A stretch of DNA of 64,000 bases, taken from Bacillota bacterium. GTDB lineage: Bacteria > Bacillota > Clostridia > Clostridiales > Clostridiaceae. Where the stretch lies: assembly GCA_023445445.1 (NCBI GenBank), contig JAEXLD010000027.1:1-64000 (forward strand), in the 5' to 3' direction. Below are positions 26,863-36,369 of the stretch, one piece after another. Position numbers and translations under genes: made by a program. Positions within the stretch are counted from its first letter, which is position 1, and every line of letters begins with the position of its first letter. The notes under the pieces are model-generated. The model saw nothing but the letters and a program-made list of their open reading frames with translations, was not told the origin of the DNA and did not search any database.

Positions 26863-27678
26863 TCATATTTTTTTAGTTATATACAAAGAAAAGTTAAACA
26901 ATGTGCCTACATAACCACCATGGTCATTTATTACTTCTTCAATTTCATCATTCATATTATAAATAATCTTATCATCTAAACCATCGAGTATGGAAGCAAA
27001 TGCTGGTACTGATTTCATAACTTTTAAATATTGCTTGGCATTATTCCTTGTTTCATGAGTATACTCTATTTTTTCTACTAATTTAAATAGACTTGATGAT
27101 TCAATTTCAGTTTTCCTTTCATCATCTTTATGTACCCCATCATGTTCACGTCTTTGAGACTTTCCATTTTCTACAAAATAATGAGAAACATATTTATTAA
27201 CTATACCATCAATCTTTTTTTGTATTTCTTTTGTTGTAGGTAATTTATCATTACTTGGATTATACCAAAACAGAATAAGATAGCCATTATCCTTTAAAAG
27301 CTCATGACATTTTTTATATTTAATATTTTTCTCTAACCAATGAAATGCCTGAGCAGAATAAATCATGTCATATTTTTGATTATTCTTGCAATCCCATTCC
27401 TCAAAAGAGGCTACATCTATTTTAACCTTTGGGTAGTTAGCACATTTATCATATAGTATTTCAGCCATATCTTCCCCAATTTCTATTGCATTAATGGTGA
27501 AACCCTTCTCTGCAAATAGTACTGTTGCCTTCCCTGTACCAGCACCAATTTCAAGTAGTCTATCATTTATTTTTAAACCTGTCTTATAGATTACATCTTC
27601 AATTAACTTTTCTGGATATGAAGGCCTTATTTCATCATATATAGCTGCAAGACCCTTATAAGGTTCAATTATTTTCAT
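26863..27678 (-). CDS. Class I SAM-dependent methyltransferase
   Basis: 271 residues. Motif I LLEIGAGTGKAT (about 42-53), acidic motif IEIGEDM, and motif IV region YDMIYSAQAFHWL, typical of Methyltransf_11/25 enzymes acting on small molecules. The start at 27678 is chosen because AAAAGGAG lies 7 nt upstream; an open frame reaches 27726 without a better site. Substrate unknown. Confidence 0.82.
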   Translation of the reverse strand: MKIIEPYKGLAAIYDEIRPSYPEKLIEDVIYKTGLKINDRLLEIGAGTGKATVLFAEKGFTINAIEIGEDMAEILYDKCANYPKVKIDVASFEEWDCKNNQKYDMIYSAQAFHWLEKNIKYKKCHELLKDNGYLILFWYNPSNDKLPTTKEIQKKIDGIVNKYVSHYFVENGKSQRREHDGVHKDDERKTEIESSSLFKLVEKIEYTHETRNNAKQYLKVMKSVPAFASILDGLDDKIIYNMNDEIEEVINDHGGYVGTLFNFSLYITKKI

Positions 27679-27806
27679 TATGATTCTCCTTTTAATATTG
27701 TTAAGCCATATAATACAATTGTTCACTGCCCATTTAATATTATATTAGCATTAATTTTAAAAATATTCCATATAACCTTTTACACTAAAGATATTCTACA
27801 TAAAAT

Positions 27807-27858
27807 AAGAGAAATCAACTATGTGATTGCATATATGAATTATAGTGTGATTTCTCTT
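27807..27858. other. Strong imperfect hairpin
   Basis: AAGAGAAATCA and TGATTTCTCTT are perfect reverse complements, with further pairing CTAT/ATAG inside. It lies between two minus-strand genes and may terminate the upstream (lipoprotein) transcript. Confidence 0.5.
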
Positions 27859-27904
27859 AATATTTTAACCTTTTTAGTAAGTTTTGCACCCAGAAAGGGA
27901 GCCC

Positions 27905-27966
27905 GTTGATCTCAACGACTTCTTTTTTAACTTTACATTTTTAATTATTTATTTTACATTTTCATT
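27905..27966. repeat. Heptamer-type repeat R5
   Basis: CGTTGA-TC-TCAACG hairpin followed by a 7-base-period array (TTAACTT TACATTT TTAATTA TTTATTT TACATTT) close to the stop of the lipoprotein gene. Confidence 0.55.
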
Positions 27967-27980
27967 GTATAACAGCACTA

Positions 27981-29651
27981 TTATTTATTCCATAATTCTA
28001 ATCTATCTTTAATTAATGCTGTCATTTGAGTATTTAATTTATCTATATCATAACTCTTTAATGTGTTAACTATTTCATCATAAGCCTTATCGAAATCTTC
28101 AGGTTTTCCTAATATAGCTTGAGTTATTGCTTGTTGAGTATAATCATCAGCTTTCTTTTGAATTATAGCTATATCACTATCACTTGGTATATTTAATTGC
28201 CACACTTGTCCATGATTAGATATACCTAGTTCTTCAGCTGATGGGAATAGCTCTGGCCAAGATTTTACACCATAAGCAGCTAATGTTTCTTTTTCAGCTT
28301 CTGTATAATTTGCTATTTTATTTTCTAATGTATCTGGTGAATATGAGTCTCCATTTTCATCTAAGGCTCCAACACCTCTTTGTGGGAATGGATAAGCATA
28401 TTTTCCTACTCCTGTTTTCTTAGAGAAATCAGCATCTGTATTTCTTTGTTGTTGAATTTCTGGTAGGAATTCTCTCTTTCCTTCTTCATTAACTTTATAA
28501 TGAACTCCTTCTACTCCCCAGTTTAATAAAACTTGTGCTTCATCTGAAGCTAACCAATCTAGGAATTCAAAGGCTCTTTCTGGATCTTTGTTGCTTGATG
28601 TAATTGCAACTCCCCAACCACCACTAAATCCATAATCTTTTAGGCTTGGTGCTTTATGCTTAGCTGGATCCATTACTACTGGAAGCTTAGCATATGTTAA
28701 TTCATCTTTACCTTCTGCAATTAAACTTGTTACTGATGCTTGATAATCCCAATCTTCATCAGATAATCCAACTACTTTACCAGAAGCAATTTTAGCCTTA
28801 TAAGTATCTTCCTTTTGAGTGAAGGATTCTGGATCTAGTAGTCCTTGAGCATTCATGCCATTTAACCATCTAAAATATTCTCTTGCTTCATCAAGTAAGA
28901 ACTTATATTTTGCTTCTCCAGTTTTATCATCTACAACAAATTGTCCATCATCAGGATAACCTGCAGTAAGGGTAGCCTTATTACCTACAGTTAGTAACCA
29001 TCTCCAGTCACTAGCCATTAATGATAAGCCTATTCTTTTTTCTCCTGATTCTGTTGTAGGACTCTTTGCTAAATAATCTTTTATAGCTTTTTCATAATCA
29101 GCTAAGCTATTTATTTTTGGATATCCAAGTTCTTTTAAAGCTTGGTGTTGAATTTGCATATTACCTGATGGTGCAAATACTTTATTTACAACTCCATAAG
29201 TACCTACTGTATATATTGATGGATTTTCATTACTATATCTTAATCTATTTAATTGATCTCCATATAATGCCTTTAAATTAGTTCCTTTTTTTTCTATATA
29301 ATCATTTAAATCAATTACAGCTCCTGCATCAATTAACTTAGATGTATCTCCTTTTGCATAAATTAAGTCTGGATATTCTCCTCCTGCTATCATAAGAGGT
29401 ACTGCTTGTGTGTCTCCTGCTACTGGATGTTCAAATTTTAATGTAACACCTGTTAACTCTGTAATCTTCTTAGCTACATCATCTGTAAAGGCAATATCCT
29501 CTGTTAAATCTGCTGAGAAAAAAGTGAATGTTATAGGTTCCTTACTTCCTCCAGTTGTAGTTGAGCCATTGTCCTTTTTACCACAACCAACAAAAACTGA
29601 TGTGGTAACTAAACCTGCCAATAATAAAGAAAATATTTTTTTCTTTTTCAT
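27981..29651 (-). CDS. Oligosaccharide-binding lipoprotein (LplA/YtcQ-type, family 1 SBP)
   Basis: 556 residues. Signal peptide and lipobox FVGC (Cys about 23), then a long solute-binding domain (TFTFFSADLTEDIAF; YSNENPSIYTVGTYGV; GGWGVAITSSNKDPERAFEFLDWL) of the type paired with LplB/LplC permeases. It captures plant or host oligosaccharides outside the membrane. AGGAGGG lies 6 nt upstream of 29651; an in-frame ATG at 29690 is inside a repeat and is rejected. Two CCCCAGGGG palindromes sit in the upstream gap. Confidence 0.88.
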   Translation of the reverse strand: MKKKKIFSLLLAGLVTTSVFVGCGKKDNGSTTTGGSKEPITFTFFSADLTEDIAFTDDVAKKITELTGVTLKFEHPVAGDTQAVPLMIAGGEYPDLIYAKGDTSKLIDAGAVIDLNDYIEKKGTNLKALYGDQLNRLRYSNENPSIYTVGTYGVVNKVFAPSGNMQIQHQALKELGYPKINSLADYEKAIKDYLAKSPTTESGEKRIGLSLMASDWRWLLTVGNKATLTAGYPDDGQFVVDDKTGEAKYKFLLDEAREYFRWLNGMNAQGLLDPESFTQKEDTYKAKIASGKVVGLSDEDWDYQASVTSLIAEGKDELTYAKLPVVMDPAKHKAPSLKDYGFSGGWGVAITSSNKDPERAFEFLDWLASDEAQVLLNWGVEGVHYKVNEEGKREFLPEIQQQRNTDADFSKKTGVGKYAYPFPQRGVGALDENGDSYSPDTLENKIANYTEAEKETLAAYGVKSWPELFPSAEELGISNHGQVWQLNIPSDSDIAIIQKKADDYTQQAITQAILGKPEDFDKAYDEIVNTLKSYDIDKLNTQMTALIKDRLELWNK

Positions 29652-29670
29652 ATTTACCCTCCTAAAATTT

Positions 29671-29720
29671 AATTTACCCCAGGGGCCCATATTTTTAGTC
29701 CCCAGGGGACCATATTTTTA
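29671..29720. repeat. Tandem CCCCAGGGG palindromes (copy d)
   Basis: CCCCAGGGG at 29677-29685 and 29700-29708, each followed by (A/C)CCATATTTTTA, form a direct repeat with 23-nt period 25-60 nt before the lipoprotein start. This copy lies at a gene's 5' side, unlike most. Confidence 0.75.
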
Positions 29721-29870
29721 CAATTTATATAAACAAGGTTTCATCATATAACCCCATAGAAACCTTATGTTTACCATATTATTTCAATTATTAATTTACC
29801 TTATCAAAAAAACCTTTATACTGTCTACATATTTTCAAATCATAAGATACTTAATAAGCATCTTCCCTAG

Positions 29871-29939
29871 CTATTCACTCTTCTCTATTCTCTATTCTCT
29901 ATTCTCTATTCACTCTTCTCTATTTACTCTGCCCTATTC
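29871..29939 (-). repeat. Heptamer array R6
   Basis: Ten near-perfect 7-base units on the plus strand (CTATTCA CTCTTCT CTATTCT CTATTCT CTATTCT CTATTCA CTCTTCT ...), abutting the stop codon of the permease gene. The coding strand of that gene reads GAATAGA. Confidence 0.85.
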
Positions 29940-29947
29940 AATTTTAC

Positions 29948-30838
29948 TTAGCTCTTAACTGCTCCTAATGTCATTCCTGAAACAAAATACTTTTGTACAA
30001 ATGGATATACTAATAAAATTGGAATTGTTGCAACCATTGTTATTGCCATCTTTATTGATTCTGGATTTGACCTAGCTGTATTTTGTAAATTAGGATTATG
30101 AATATCTACTGTTGCTGCTGCATTATCCATTATTTTCATAAGTTCATATTGCAGAGTTGTTAAGCTATCATTTGTTCTTGCATATATATAAGTATCAAAC
30201 CAGCTATTCCATTGACTAACAGCTATAAATAATGCAATAGTTGCTATAACTGGAAGGCATAGTGGGAATACTATTTTTGTAAATACAGTCCAATCATTAG
30301 CACCATCTATTGATGCTGATTCATATAATGCTTCTGGAAGTCCATCCATAAAGGATCTTATAACGATAACATTAAATGCAGAAATTAATCCTGGTAAAAT
30401 ATAAACTGCAAAGTTATTTACTAGTCCTAATTGTCTTACTACTAGGTATTCTGGTATTAACCCTCCACCAACATACATTGTTATTACAAATAGCATAGTT
30501 ACTAATTTATTAAAAATAAAGTCTCTTCTGCTTAATGTGAAAGCTACCATTGTAGTTGCAATAACACCAGTTATTGTTCCAATTACAGTTCTTAACACTG
30601 AATTTACAAAGGCTCTTGGCAATTTAGTGCTACCATTAAAAATTTCTTTATAATTTTGAAGTGTAAATTCTCTTGGCCAAATATGAATTCCGCCCTTTAC
30701 TGTATCTGTTGCGTCATTTAAAGAAATTGCTAACACATTTAAGAATGGATATAAGGTAATAACTACAATAAATAACATTATAACGATTAATACTATATCA
30801 AAAGCTTCAGTTTCATTTTTCTTCTTTTTTAATTTCAT
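29948..30838 (-). CDS. Carbohydrate ABC permease (LplC/YtcP type)
   Basis: 296 residues, six membrane helices. The cytoplasmic EAA loop reads ESASIDGANDWTVFTKIVFP, and the C-terminus YPFVQKYFVSGMTLGAVKS is the standard ending of CUT1 MalG-like permeases. It pairs with the preceding permease and the lipoprotein. The ATPase is not encoded here; such systems usually borrow a shared MsmX-type ATPase. Confidence 0.92.
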   Translation of the reverse strand: MKLKKKKNETEAFDIVLIVIMLFIVVITLYPFLNVLAISLNDATDTVKGGIHIWPREFTLQNYKEIFNGSTKLPRAFVNSVLRTVIGTITGVIATTMVAFTLSRRDFIFNKLVTMLFVITMYVGGGLIPEYLVVRQLGLVNNFAVYILPGLISAFNVIVIRSFMDGLPEALYESASIDGANDWTVFTKIVFPLCLPVIATIALFIAVSQWNSWFDTYIYARTNDSLTTLQYELMKIMDNAAATVDIHNPNLQNTARSNPESIKMAITMVATIPILLVYPFVQKYFVSGMTLGAVKS

Positions 30839-30865
30839 ACAAGTACCTCCTACATAGCATTACTA

Positions 30866-31840
30866 TTATTTTAGTAAGCCTCCCTCTCCATCATTAAATT
30901 TCTTTGAAATATTATTAGCTATAAATATAAGTACAATTCCTACAACTGATTTAAAGATACCAATTGCTGTACCAAAGGAATATCTAAACATTCCAATACC
31001 ATAATCTAATGCATATTTATCAATTACTAAAGCCTTACTTGCTACTGTAGGATTGCTAAGTAAAATTTGCTTTTCAAATCCAATATTTAATAGATTTCCT
31101 ATACTCATTATTAATAAAACTAATATTGTACTCTTTATTAATGGTAAGGTAATACTATACATTCTTCTAAATCTTCCTGCTCCGTCAACTTTAGCTGCAT
31201 CATAAAGTTCTGGATCTATTGCTGTCATTGCTGCTAAGTATATAATGGCATTCCACCCCATTTCCTTCCACACATCTGAAACTGTAACTATTCCCCAAAA
31301 CATATTTTGATTTTGCAAAAATTTAATTGGCTCTGAAATTATATTTAAATTCATTAATATCTCATTTACTACTCCTGTTTGAGATAAAATATTTGTTACT
31401 AAAGCAGCTGCAACAACCCAAGATATAAAATGAGGTAAATATGAAATAGTTTGTACCATCTTTTTGAATCTTGTATATCTAAGTTCATTTAATAATAATG
31501 CAAACAAAATTGCAGATGTTGTTCCAAATACTAACCCTAAAATACTCATTCCTAAAGTGTTTTTTAAGGATTCATAAAATAATGGTTCATTAAATAAATC
31601 TATAAAATGTTTAAATCCAACCCATTTTTGTTCAAAAAATGATAGCTGTGGCTTATAATTTTGAAAAGCCATGGTCCATCCAAATAGCGGTAAATATTTA
31701 AATATAATAACCCAGATAACAAAAGGAAAGGACATAGCTATTAATATCCATTGTTTCTTTATATTTTTCCACGTTAATTTCTTCTTTTTAATATTAATTT
31801 CTTTTTCTGTTATTAAGTCTGCATTCTTCATCAGCTGCAT
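30866..31840 (-). CDS. Carbohydrate ABC permease (LplB/YteP type)
   Basis: 324 residues. N-terminal cytoplasmic tail, six helices, KYLPLFGWTMAFQNYKP in the first external region, and EAA loop YDAAKVDGAGRFRRMYSITLP. Family hallmarks of MalF-like CUT1 permeases of the LplB group. AATGGAGGGATAAAT precedes the ATG. First gene of the transporter transcript, preceded by the perfect hairpin at 31960-32029. Confidence 0.92.
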   Translation of the reverse strand: MQLMKNADLITEKEINIKKKKLTWKNIKKQWILIAMSFPFVIWVIIFKYLPLFGWTMAFQNYKPQLSFFEQKWVGFKHFIDLFNEPLFYESLKNTLGMSILGLVFGTTSAILFALLLNELRYTRFKKMVQTISYLPHFISWVVAAALVTNILSQTGVVNEILMNLNIISEPIKFLQNQNMFWGIVTVSDVWKEMGWNAIIYLAAMTAIDPELYDAAKVDGAGRFRRMYSITLPLIKSTILVLLIMSIGNLLNIGFEKQILLSNPTVASKALVIDKYALDYGIGMFRYSFGTAIGIFKSVVGIVLIFIANNISKKFNDGEGGLLK

Positions 31841-31959
31841 ATTTATCCCTCCATTTTCTTAACCTTTACTTCAACTGTTAATAAAATAATAATATTTTCT
31901 ATGGACTCTTCATACCTATAAAAATGTATATGTTTTCATATAAAAATTAGAGAAAAATA

Positions 31960-32029
31960 AATTGAACATATGTAAGCTTGCTTATTCCGTCGTACCTTCA
32001 AGTCATGGCAAGCTTACATATGTTCAATT
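31960..32029. repeat. 22-bp perfect inverted repeat with 26-nt loop
   Basis: The arms 31960-31981 and 32008-32029 (core GAACATATGTAAGCTTGC) are exact reverse complements. The loop contains the GC-richer TTCCGTCGTACCTTCAAG. It lies 120 nt upstream of the permease gene and 70 nt after yesL. It could be a MITE-like insertion or a cis-acting RNA structure of the importer transcript. Confidence 0.7.
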
Positions 32030-32056
32030 ACAAGGCAAAAATGAAATGATTTAATG

Positions 32057-32079
32057 AAAAAACTCCCAAAGGAGTTTTT
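32057..32079 (-). terminator. Terminator of the yesMNL-like transcript
   Basis: On the minus strand AAAAACTCC-TTTG-GGAGTTTTTT, ending in a T-run 20 nt after the stop of the DUF624 gene. It separates the regulator transcript from the importer genes. Confidence 0.75.
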
Positions 32080-32086
32080 ACAATAA

Positions 32087-32118
32087 TTTTTTCATTCTTT
32101 CATTCTTTCATTTCTTCA
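32087..32118 (-). repeat. Short repeat array R7
   Basis: TTTCATTC units (8-base period) run over the stop of the DUF624 gene, so its last residues (NEEMKE) are encoded by repeat sequence. Confidence 0.55.
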
Positions 32119-32849
32119 TTATCTATTTCTATCTCTTCTGTTTCTATTTTTTTATTTTCTGTTAGATATTTATATTTCTCTTTTAAGTATTCTTCTGCTT
32201 CTATTAGTATTTTTTTTTCTAAAAATAATATTAAATAAGCTAAGGCTATTGGTCCAAATAATACTCCAATTAAGGCTATTTTTAAGAATTTTATTGCAAA
32301 TAAAGCTATTATTGTTACTGATAAAACAGTAAGTGGTATATAAAATTTCTTAAGAGTTAGCTTAATTGAAAGCTTAAATACATCCATGGTTTTAGCACTT
32401 ATTCTAGCTATAATAGGAAAGACGTATATACTTATTGCTAGTGTAAATATAGCTATTCCTATAAAAATATATGAAACTATATTAATTCCAACCTTGAAAA
32501 AATATTCTATATCTAAGTAACTCATTAAAAGTATTATACTAATTATGGTACTAGCAAAAATCCCTTGTAAAAAGTTTAATTTATAAAAATATAAAAAATC
32601 CTTATGGAACTCTGTTTCTTTACCTTTAATCAATCTGCCTAAAACTGAAAACACAGTGGAAATAGCTGGTCCAATTAATATTCCTAAAAATGATAATATG
32701 TAAATTGAAAGATTGCTACCAGCTAAAATGAAATAAAGTATAAATGGAGATATTGCTAGTAAAAAATATATATTAGTCATAAATATATATATAAGCTTCT
32801 TAGTTAAATAATATGTTCTATTGCTTTTTATACCTGAATTGTTACCCAT
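32100..32849 (-). CDS. YesL-like membrane protein (DUF624)
   Basis: 249 residues, about five membrane helices, with the DUF624 pattern LIYIFMTNIYFLLAISPF and FSVLGRLIKGKETEFHKDF. YesL-type proteins accompany LplABC-type importers and YesMN regulators; their molecular role is unknown, perhaps transporter assembly or sensing. It follows the response regulator after 13 nt. The acidic tail is partly made of repeat sequence. Confidence 0.85.
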   Translation of the reverse strand: MGNNSGIKSNRTYYLTKKLIYIFMTNIYFLLAISPFILYFILAGSNLSIYILSFLGILIGPAISTVFSVLGRLIKGKETEFHKDFLYFYKLNFLQGIFASTIISIILLMSYLDIEYFFKVGINIVSYIFIGIAIFTLAISIYVFPIIARISAKTMDVFKLSIKLTLKKFYIPLTVLSVTIIALFAIKFLKIALIGVLFGPIALAYLILFLEKKILIEAEEYLKEKYKYLTENKKIETEEIEIDNEEMKE

Positions 32850-32862
32850 ATAAATAATCCCC

Positions 32863-34395
32863 CTACTTTGTTACTTCTTTTTGTTTTTTATAGTTTAATG
32901 GACTTACTCCCACATACTTTTTAAATTTACTGTGAAAATAATCTATGTTTTTATATCCAATAAGTTCACAGACTTCATAAACCTTTAAATTCTTTTCTAC
33001 TAAAAGCTTTTTACCTTCATCTATCCTTCTCTTATCTAAATAAGTGTTAAAGGATACCCCTGTATAGTTTTTAAAAATCTTTCCTAAATAAGCACTGTTA
33101 TAATTAAATATTTCTGCTAAGGCTTCTAGCTTTAAATCCTTATAATAGTTGGTATCTACATATTTAACTATTCTCTTAATGGAAGAATTATTAGAATTTA
33201 TGCTTATTTCCTTTGATATTTCTATTAGCCCTTTTTTAAGTACAGCTATTACATCTTCTAAGCTTTCCCTCTTATATATTTCGTCGATTATTTCTTCACA
33301 TTTATTTTTATTTTTAAATAGAAGAGTATAATCCTTCTTTAACTTATCACTAAAATCCATAAGACTTTTAGTAATTAGAACCTTAGCTTCATTTTCCTTA
33401 TACCAATTCGTCCTAATATATTTTTTTAGAAAGTTAATGTATTCATTAAAACTTTCTAATTGTCCAATTTCTACATAGGTATATATTGAATTTAGAATAT
33501 CCCTTTCATTTAGCTTTATATTTGTGTTTTTATTGTGCATTTCTAAATTTGATGCAACAACTAAAGTATTAAATAAAAATTTATTATTGGTTAGTTTCTT
33601 TGCACTTCTATAGGATGAATATATCTCTCTTATATCATTAACTTCTTCTCCTAAAGCAATAAAATTATTACTTTCTAACTCTTGATCTAGTGTCTTCTTT
33701 ATTTTATTTAATAACTTATTTGCATAACTTGAATTTATATTTCTAATAACTAAGGCTATTTTATCTTCTAGCTTTATGATATCAATACTTTCTTTTTCCT
33801 CTAAGTTTTTAATTAAGAACTCCTCAATTTTTATTATATTATCAAAATTATATTGATTTGAAGAATTGCTAATTAGAGCAACTTGGAAGGTTCCCTTATT
33901 AATCAATTCTTTATTTACATCTTCATATTCATTAATTTTTTTATTTAGTATAAGTTGTCCCAATAAATACTGTCTTAGTGCAATCTTATTTTTTTCTAGA
34001 TAACTTTCACTTTTTTTCTCTTCTTCTATTTCTTTTTTTAACTTAAGTACTATTTCTAGTAGCTCATCTTCATCAATGGGCTTTAATAAATAATCTTTAA
34101 CACCATACTTTATAGCTTTCTTAGCATAATCAAAATTTGAATAACCACTTATTATAATAAATTTCCCATTACAATTTTTATTTCTTATATCCTTTAATAT
34201 ATCCAAGCCTTCTTTTCCTGGCATTTGAATATCTAATAATATAACATCTGGTTTTAATTCTAAAATTCTATCATAACCTTCATCACCGTTAGGGGCTTCA
34301 CCACAAACTTCAAAACCATTTTCCTGCCAATCTATAATGTATTTTAAACCTTCCCTTACATAGGGCTCATCATCAACTATCAATACCTTCAACAT
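32863..34395 (-). CDS. YesN-type response regulator with AraC DNA-binding domain
   Basis: 510 residues. Receiver domain 1-120 with phospho-acceptor Asp in VILLDIQMPG (about 55) and Lys in LLKPID; a helical middle region; AraC-type double helix-turn-helix at about 405-505 (LEALAEIFNYNSAYLGKIF; YEVCELIGYKNIDYFHSKFKKYVGVSPL). It should activate the importer and hydrolase genes when phosphorylated by the adjoining kinase. Overlaps the kinase gene by 23 nt. Confidence 0.93.
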   Translation of the reverse strand: MLKVLIVDDEPYVREGLKYIIDWQENGFEVCGEAPNGDEGYDRILELKPDVILLDIQMPGKEGLDILKDIRNKNCNGKFIIISGYSNFDYAKKAIKYGVKDYLLKPIDEDELLEIVLKLKKEIEEEKKSESYLEKNKIALRQYLLGQLILNKKINEYEDVNKELINKGTFQVALISNSSNQYNFDNIIKIEEFLIKNLEEKESIDIIKLEDKIALVIRNINSSYANKLLNKIKKTLDQELESNNFIALGEEVNDIREIYSSYRSAKKLTNNKFLFNTLVVASNLEMHNKNTNIKLNERDILNSIYTYVEIGQLESFNEYINFLKKYIRTNWYKENEAKVLITKSLMDFSDKLKKDYTLLFKNKNKCEEIIDEIYKRESLEDVIAVLKKGLIEISKEISINSNNSSIKRIVKYVDTNYYKDLKLEALAEIFNYNSAYLGKIFKNYTGVSFNTYLDKRRIDEGKKLLVEKNLKVYEVCELIGYKNIDYFHSKFKKYVGVSPLNYKKQKEVTK

Positions 34396-36190
34396 GATTT
34401 ATGCCTCCTTTCTTACTTGGTAATAAAATAATTACCTTAGTACCAATATCTAGTGAACTTAATATATACAAACCATATTCTTCTCCATAGAACATCTTTA
34501 TTCTTTCATTAACATTGCTAATCCCTATACTTTTTTTATTGTTATTATTATAATTAGCTAGCTTTCCATTTATATAATCTAATTTTTCCTTAGTAATGCC
34601 TACTCCATTATCAGAAATCTCAACTATTAAATATCCAACTTCATCATAAATTGATACTTCTATTTTTCCCACTTTAGTACTAGATTCAAGTCCATGAATA
34701 AAGGCATTTTCAACTATTGGTTGAAGTAATAAAGGTAAAATTAAATATTCTTCTGGCTTAACTTCTAATCTAAAGTCATATTCAACCTTTCCTTTAAATC
34801 TTAAGCTTTGAATTTCTAAATAATTTTTAATCATATCTAGCTCTGAACTTAGTGTCACAACTTCATTTGTCACTTCTAAATTTCTTCTCATTATCTTTCC
34901 TAGCTTTTTAACTATATCTGCAATTTCCTTATCACCATTACAAAAAGCCTTCATTCTAATGGTTTCTAATGTATTGTATAAAAAGTGTGGATTTATTTGG
35001 CTGGCAAGCATTTTAAACTCTGCATCCTTTTGTTTAACAATAAGTTTCTTTTGCTCTATTTCTTTTATATAAACCTCATTAATAAGATTTTTAATACTAT
35101 CTACCATGGTATATAAATTCCCATAAAGGTCTGCAATTTCATCATTTCCATCTATACTTTCTTTAATTTCAAAATTACCTTCTACTACCTTTGACATTTC
35201 TTCGTTTAAAATACCAAAACGTTTTGAAAATATCTTTGAAAAGTAAAGAATAATTACTAATGATATTGTTATAGTTATAGAAATTATAGCTACACTTTTA
35301 TTTACAGCATCTCTTGATTGTGCCATTATCTCATAAACAGGTACACTTACAATTACTTCAAAAATATTGTTAAAGGATTTGTCCACCTTAAATTTATCTG
35401 AAATCGCATAACTGTTTCCTATACTTACTTCTTCCTTTTTACTATTGTAATAATCTACTTCATCTTCATTATATACAAGTACAATTTCACTGCCTTCTTC
35501 GTATTCTCCTGAAACCACTACAGTTCCATCTATTAAAATAGTAATTGGATAAGGTTGTTCAGAAATCAATTTTCTAAATTTTGATGTTTGAATACTTATT
35601 ACTAATACTCCAATATGACCATTAATATCTGAAGATATGTCTCTAATAAGTGATAGGCTATAGCCTTTTGATATTTCATCATATCTATATAGCCATGTTA
35701 TTATTCCCTTATCTTCCCTTGCTTTTTTATACCATGAACTATTTCTAACATCATCATTTACCTTTACTATATTGGAATTATCTAAAATAGTATCATTATC
35801 AACATAAAGCCTAATATTAGATAAATCATTATAGTACCTTAAATAATTACTTAGAATTGGATAATCATTATAAACCTTTACATTTTCTCCATAGCTTGAG
35901 TACTCAGTTGTAACTATTTTATGTAAATTTTCATCTTGATATATCATATCTGATGTAGAGGTTGCTAGTCTTAGAGTTTCAGTTAGTCTTTGCTTTATTT
36001 GATTTGAATTAGCTCTTGCATCCTTCTTAGAATTTTCTATTACTACATTCCTCATATTAGTTGTAAAATAAACTCCAACTGTAAGGACAGTTACTGCAAC
36101 TATAATAAAATATATAATTAAAAGCTTAGTTCTTATCTTTAAATTATTTGCTATAGATTTACTTATATTATTCTTATTAAATTTAAACAT
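34373..36190 (-). CDS. YesM-type sensor histidine kinase
   Basis: 605 residues. Two membrane helices (about 22-42 and 290-312) bound an extracellular Cache-like sensor domain. A HAMP segment and a His_kinase domain follow, with QINPHFLYNTLE (His about 400), N-box VENAFIHGLE and G-box SDNGVGI. It senses an outside ligand, presumably an oligosaccharide or the loaded binding protein. Divergent from GH42 with about 180 bp of control region between, which includes the inverted repeat CACTAATT/AATTAGTG (36271-36305). Confidence 0.92.
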   Translation of the reverse strand: MFKFNKNNISKSIANNLKIRTKLLIIYFIIVAVTVLTVGVYFTTNMRNVVIENSKKDARANSNQIKQRLTETLRLATSTSDMIYQDENLHKIVTTEYSSYGENVKVYNDYPILSNYLRYYNDLSNIRLYVDNDTILDNSNIVKVNDDVRNSSWYKKAREDKGIITWLYRYDEISKGYSLSLIRDISSDINGHIGVLVISIQTSKFRKLISEQPYPITILIDGTVVVSGEYEEGSEIVLVYNEDEVDYYNSKKEEVSIGNSYAISDKFKVDKSFNNIFEVIVSVPVYEIMAQSRDAVNKSVAIISITITISLVIILYFSKIFSKRFGILNEEMSKVVEGNFEIKESIDGNDEIADLYGNLYTMVDSIKNLINEVYIKEIEQKKLIVKQKDAEFKMLASQINPHFLYNTLETIRMKAFCNGDKEIADIVKKLGKIMRRNLEVTNEVVTLSSELDMIKNYLEIQSLRFKGKVEYDFRLEVKPEEYLILPLLLQPIVENAFIHGLESSTKVGKIEVSIYDEVGYLIVEISDNGVGITKEKLDYINGKLANYNNNNKKSIGISNVNERIKMFYGEEYGLYILSSLDIGTKVIILLPSKKGGINHVEGIDS

Positions 36191-36369
36191 ATCCTTATCT
36201 CCAAAAAGTATATATTAATTACATTTTAATTCATGAAGTTAATTATGTAAATATTCTCATTATTTTAAATCACTAATTATATGTATATATTAAATGCAAT
36301 TAGTGGTGTATTTTTAAAATTATTTTCCCTTTAAAATTTATATATCTATACTCTATAAGGAGGTCTATT

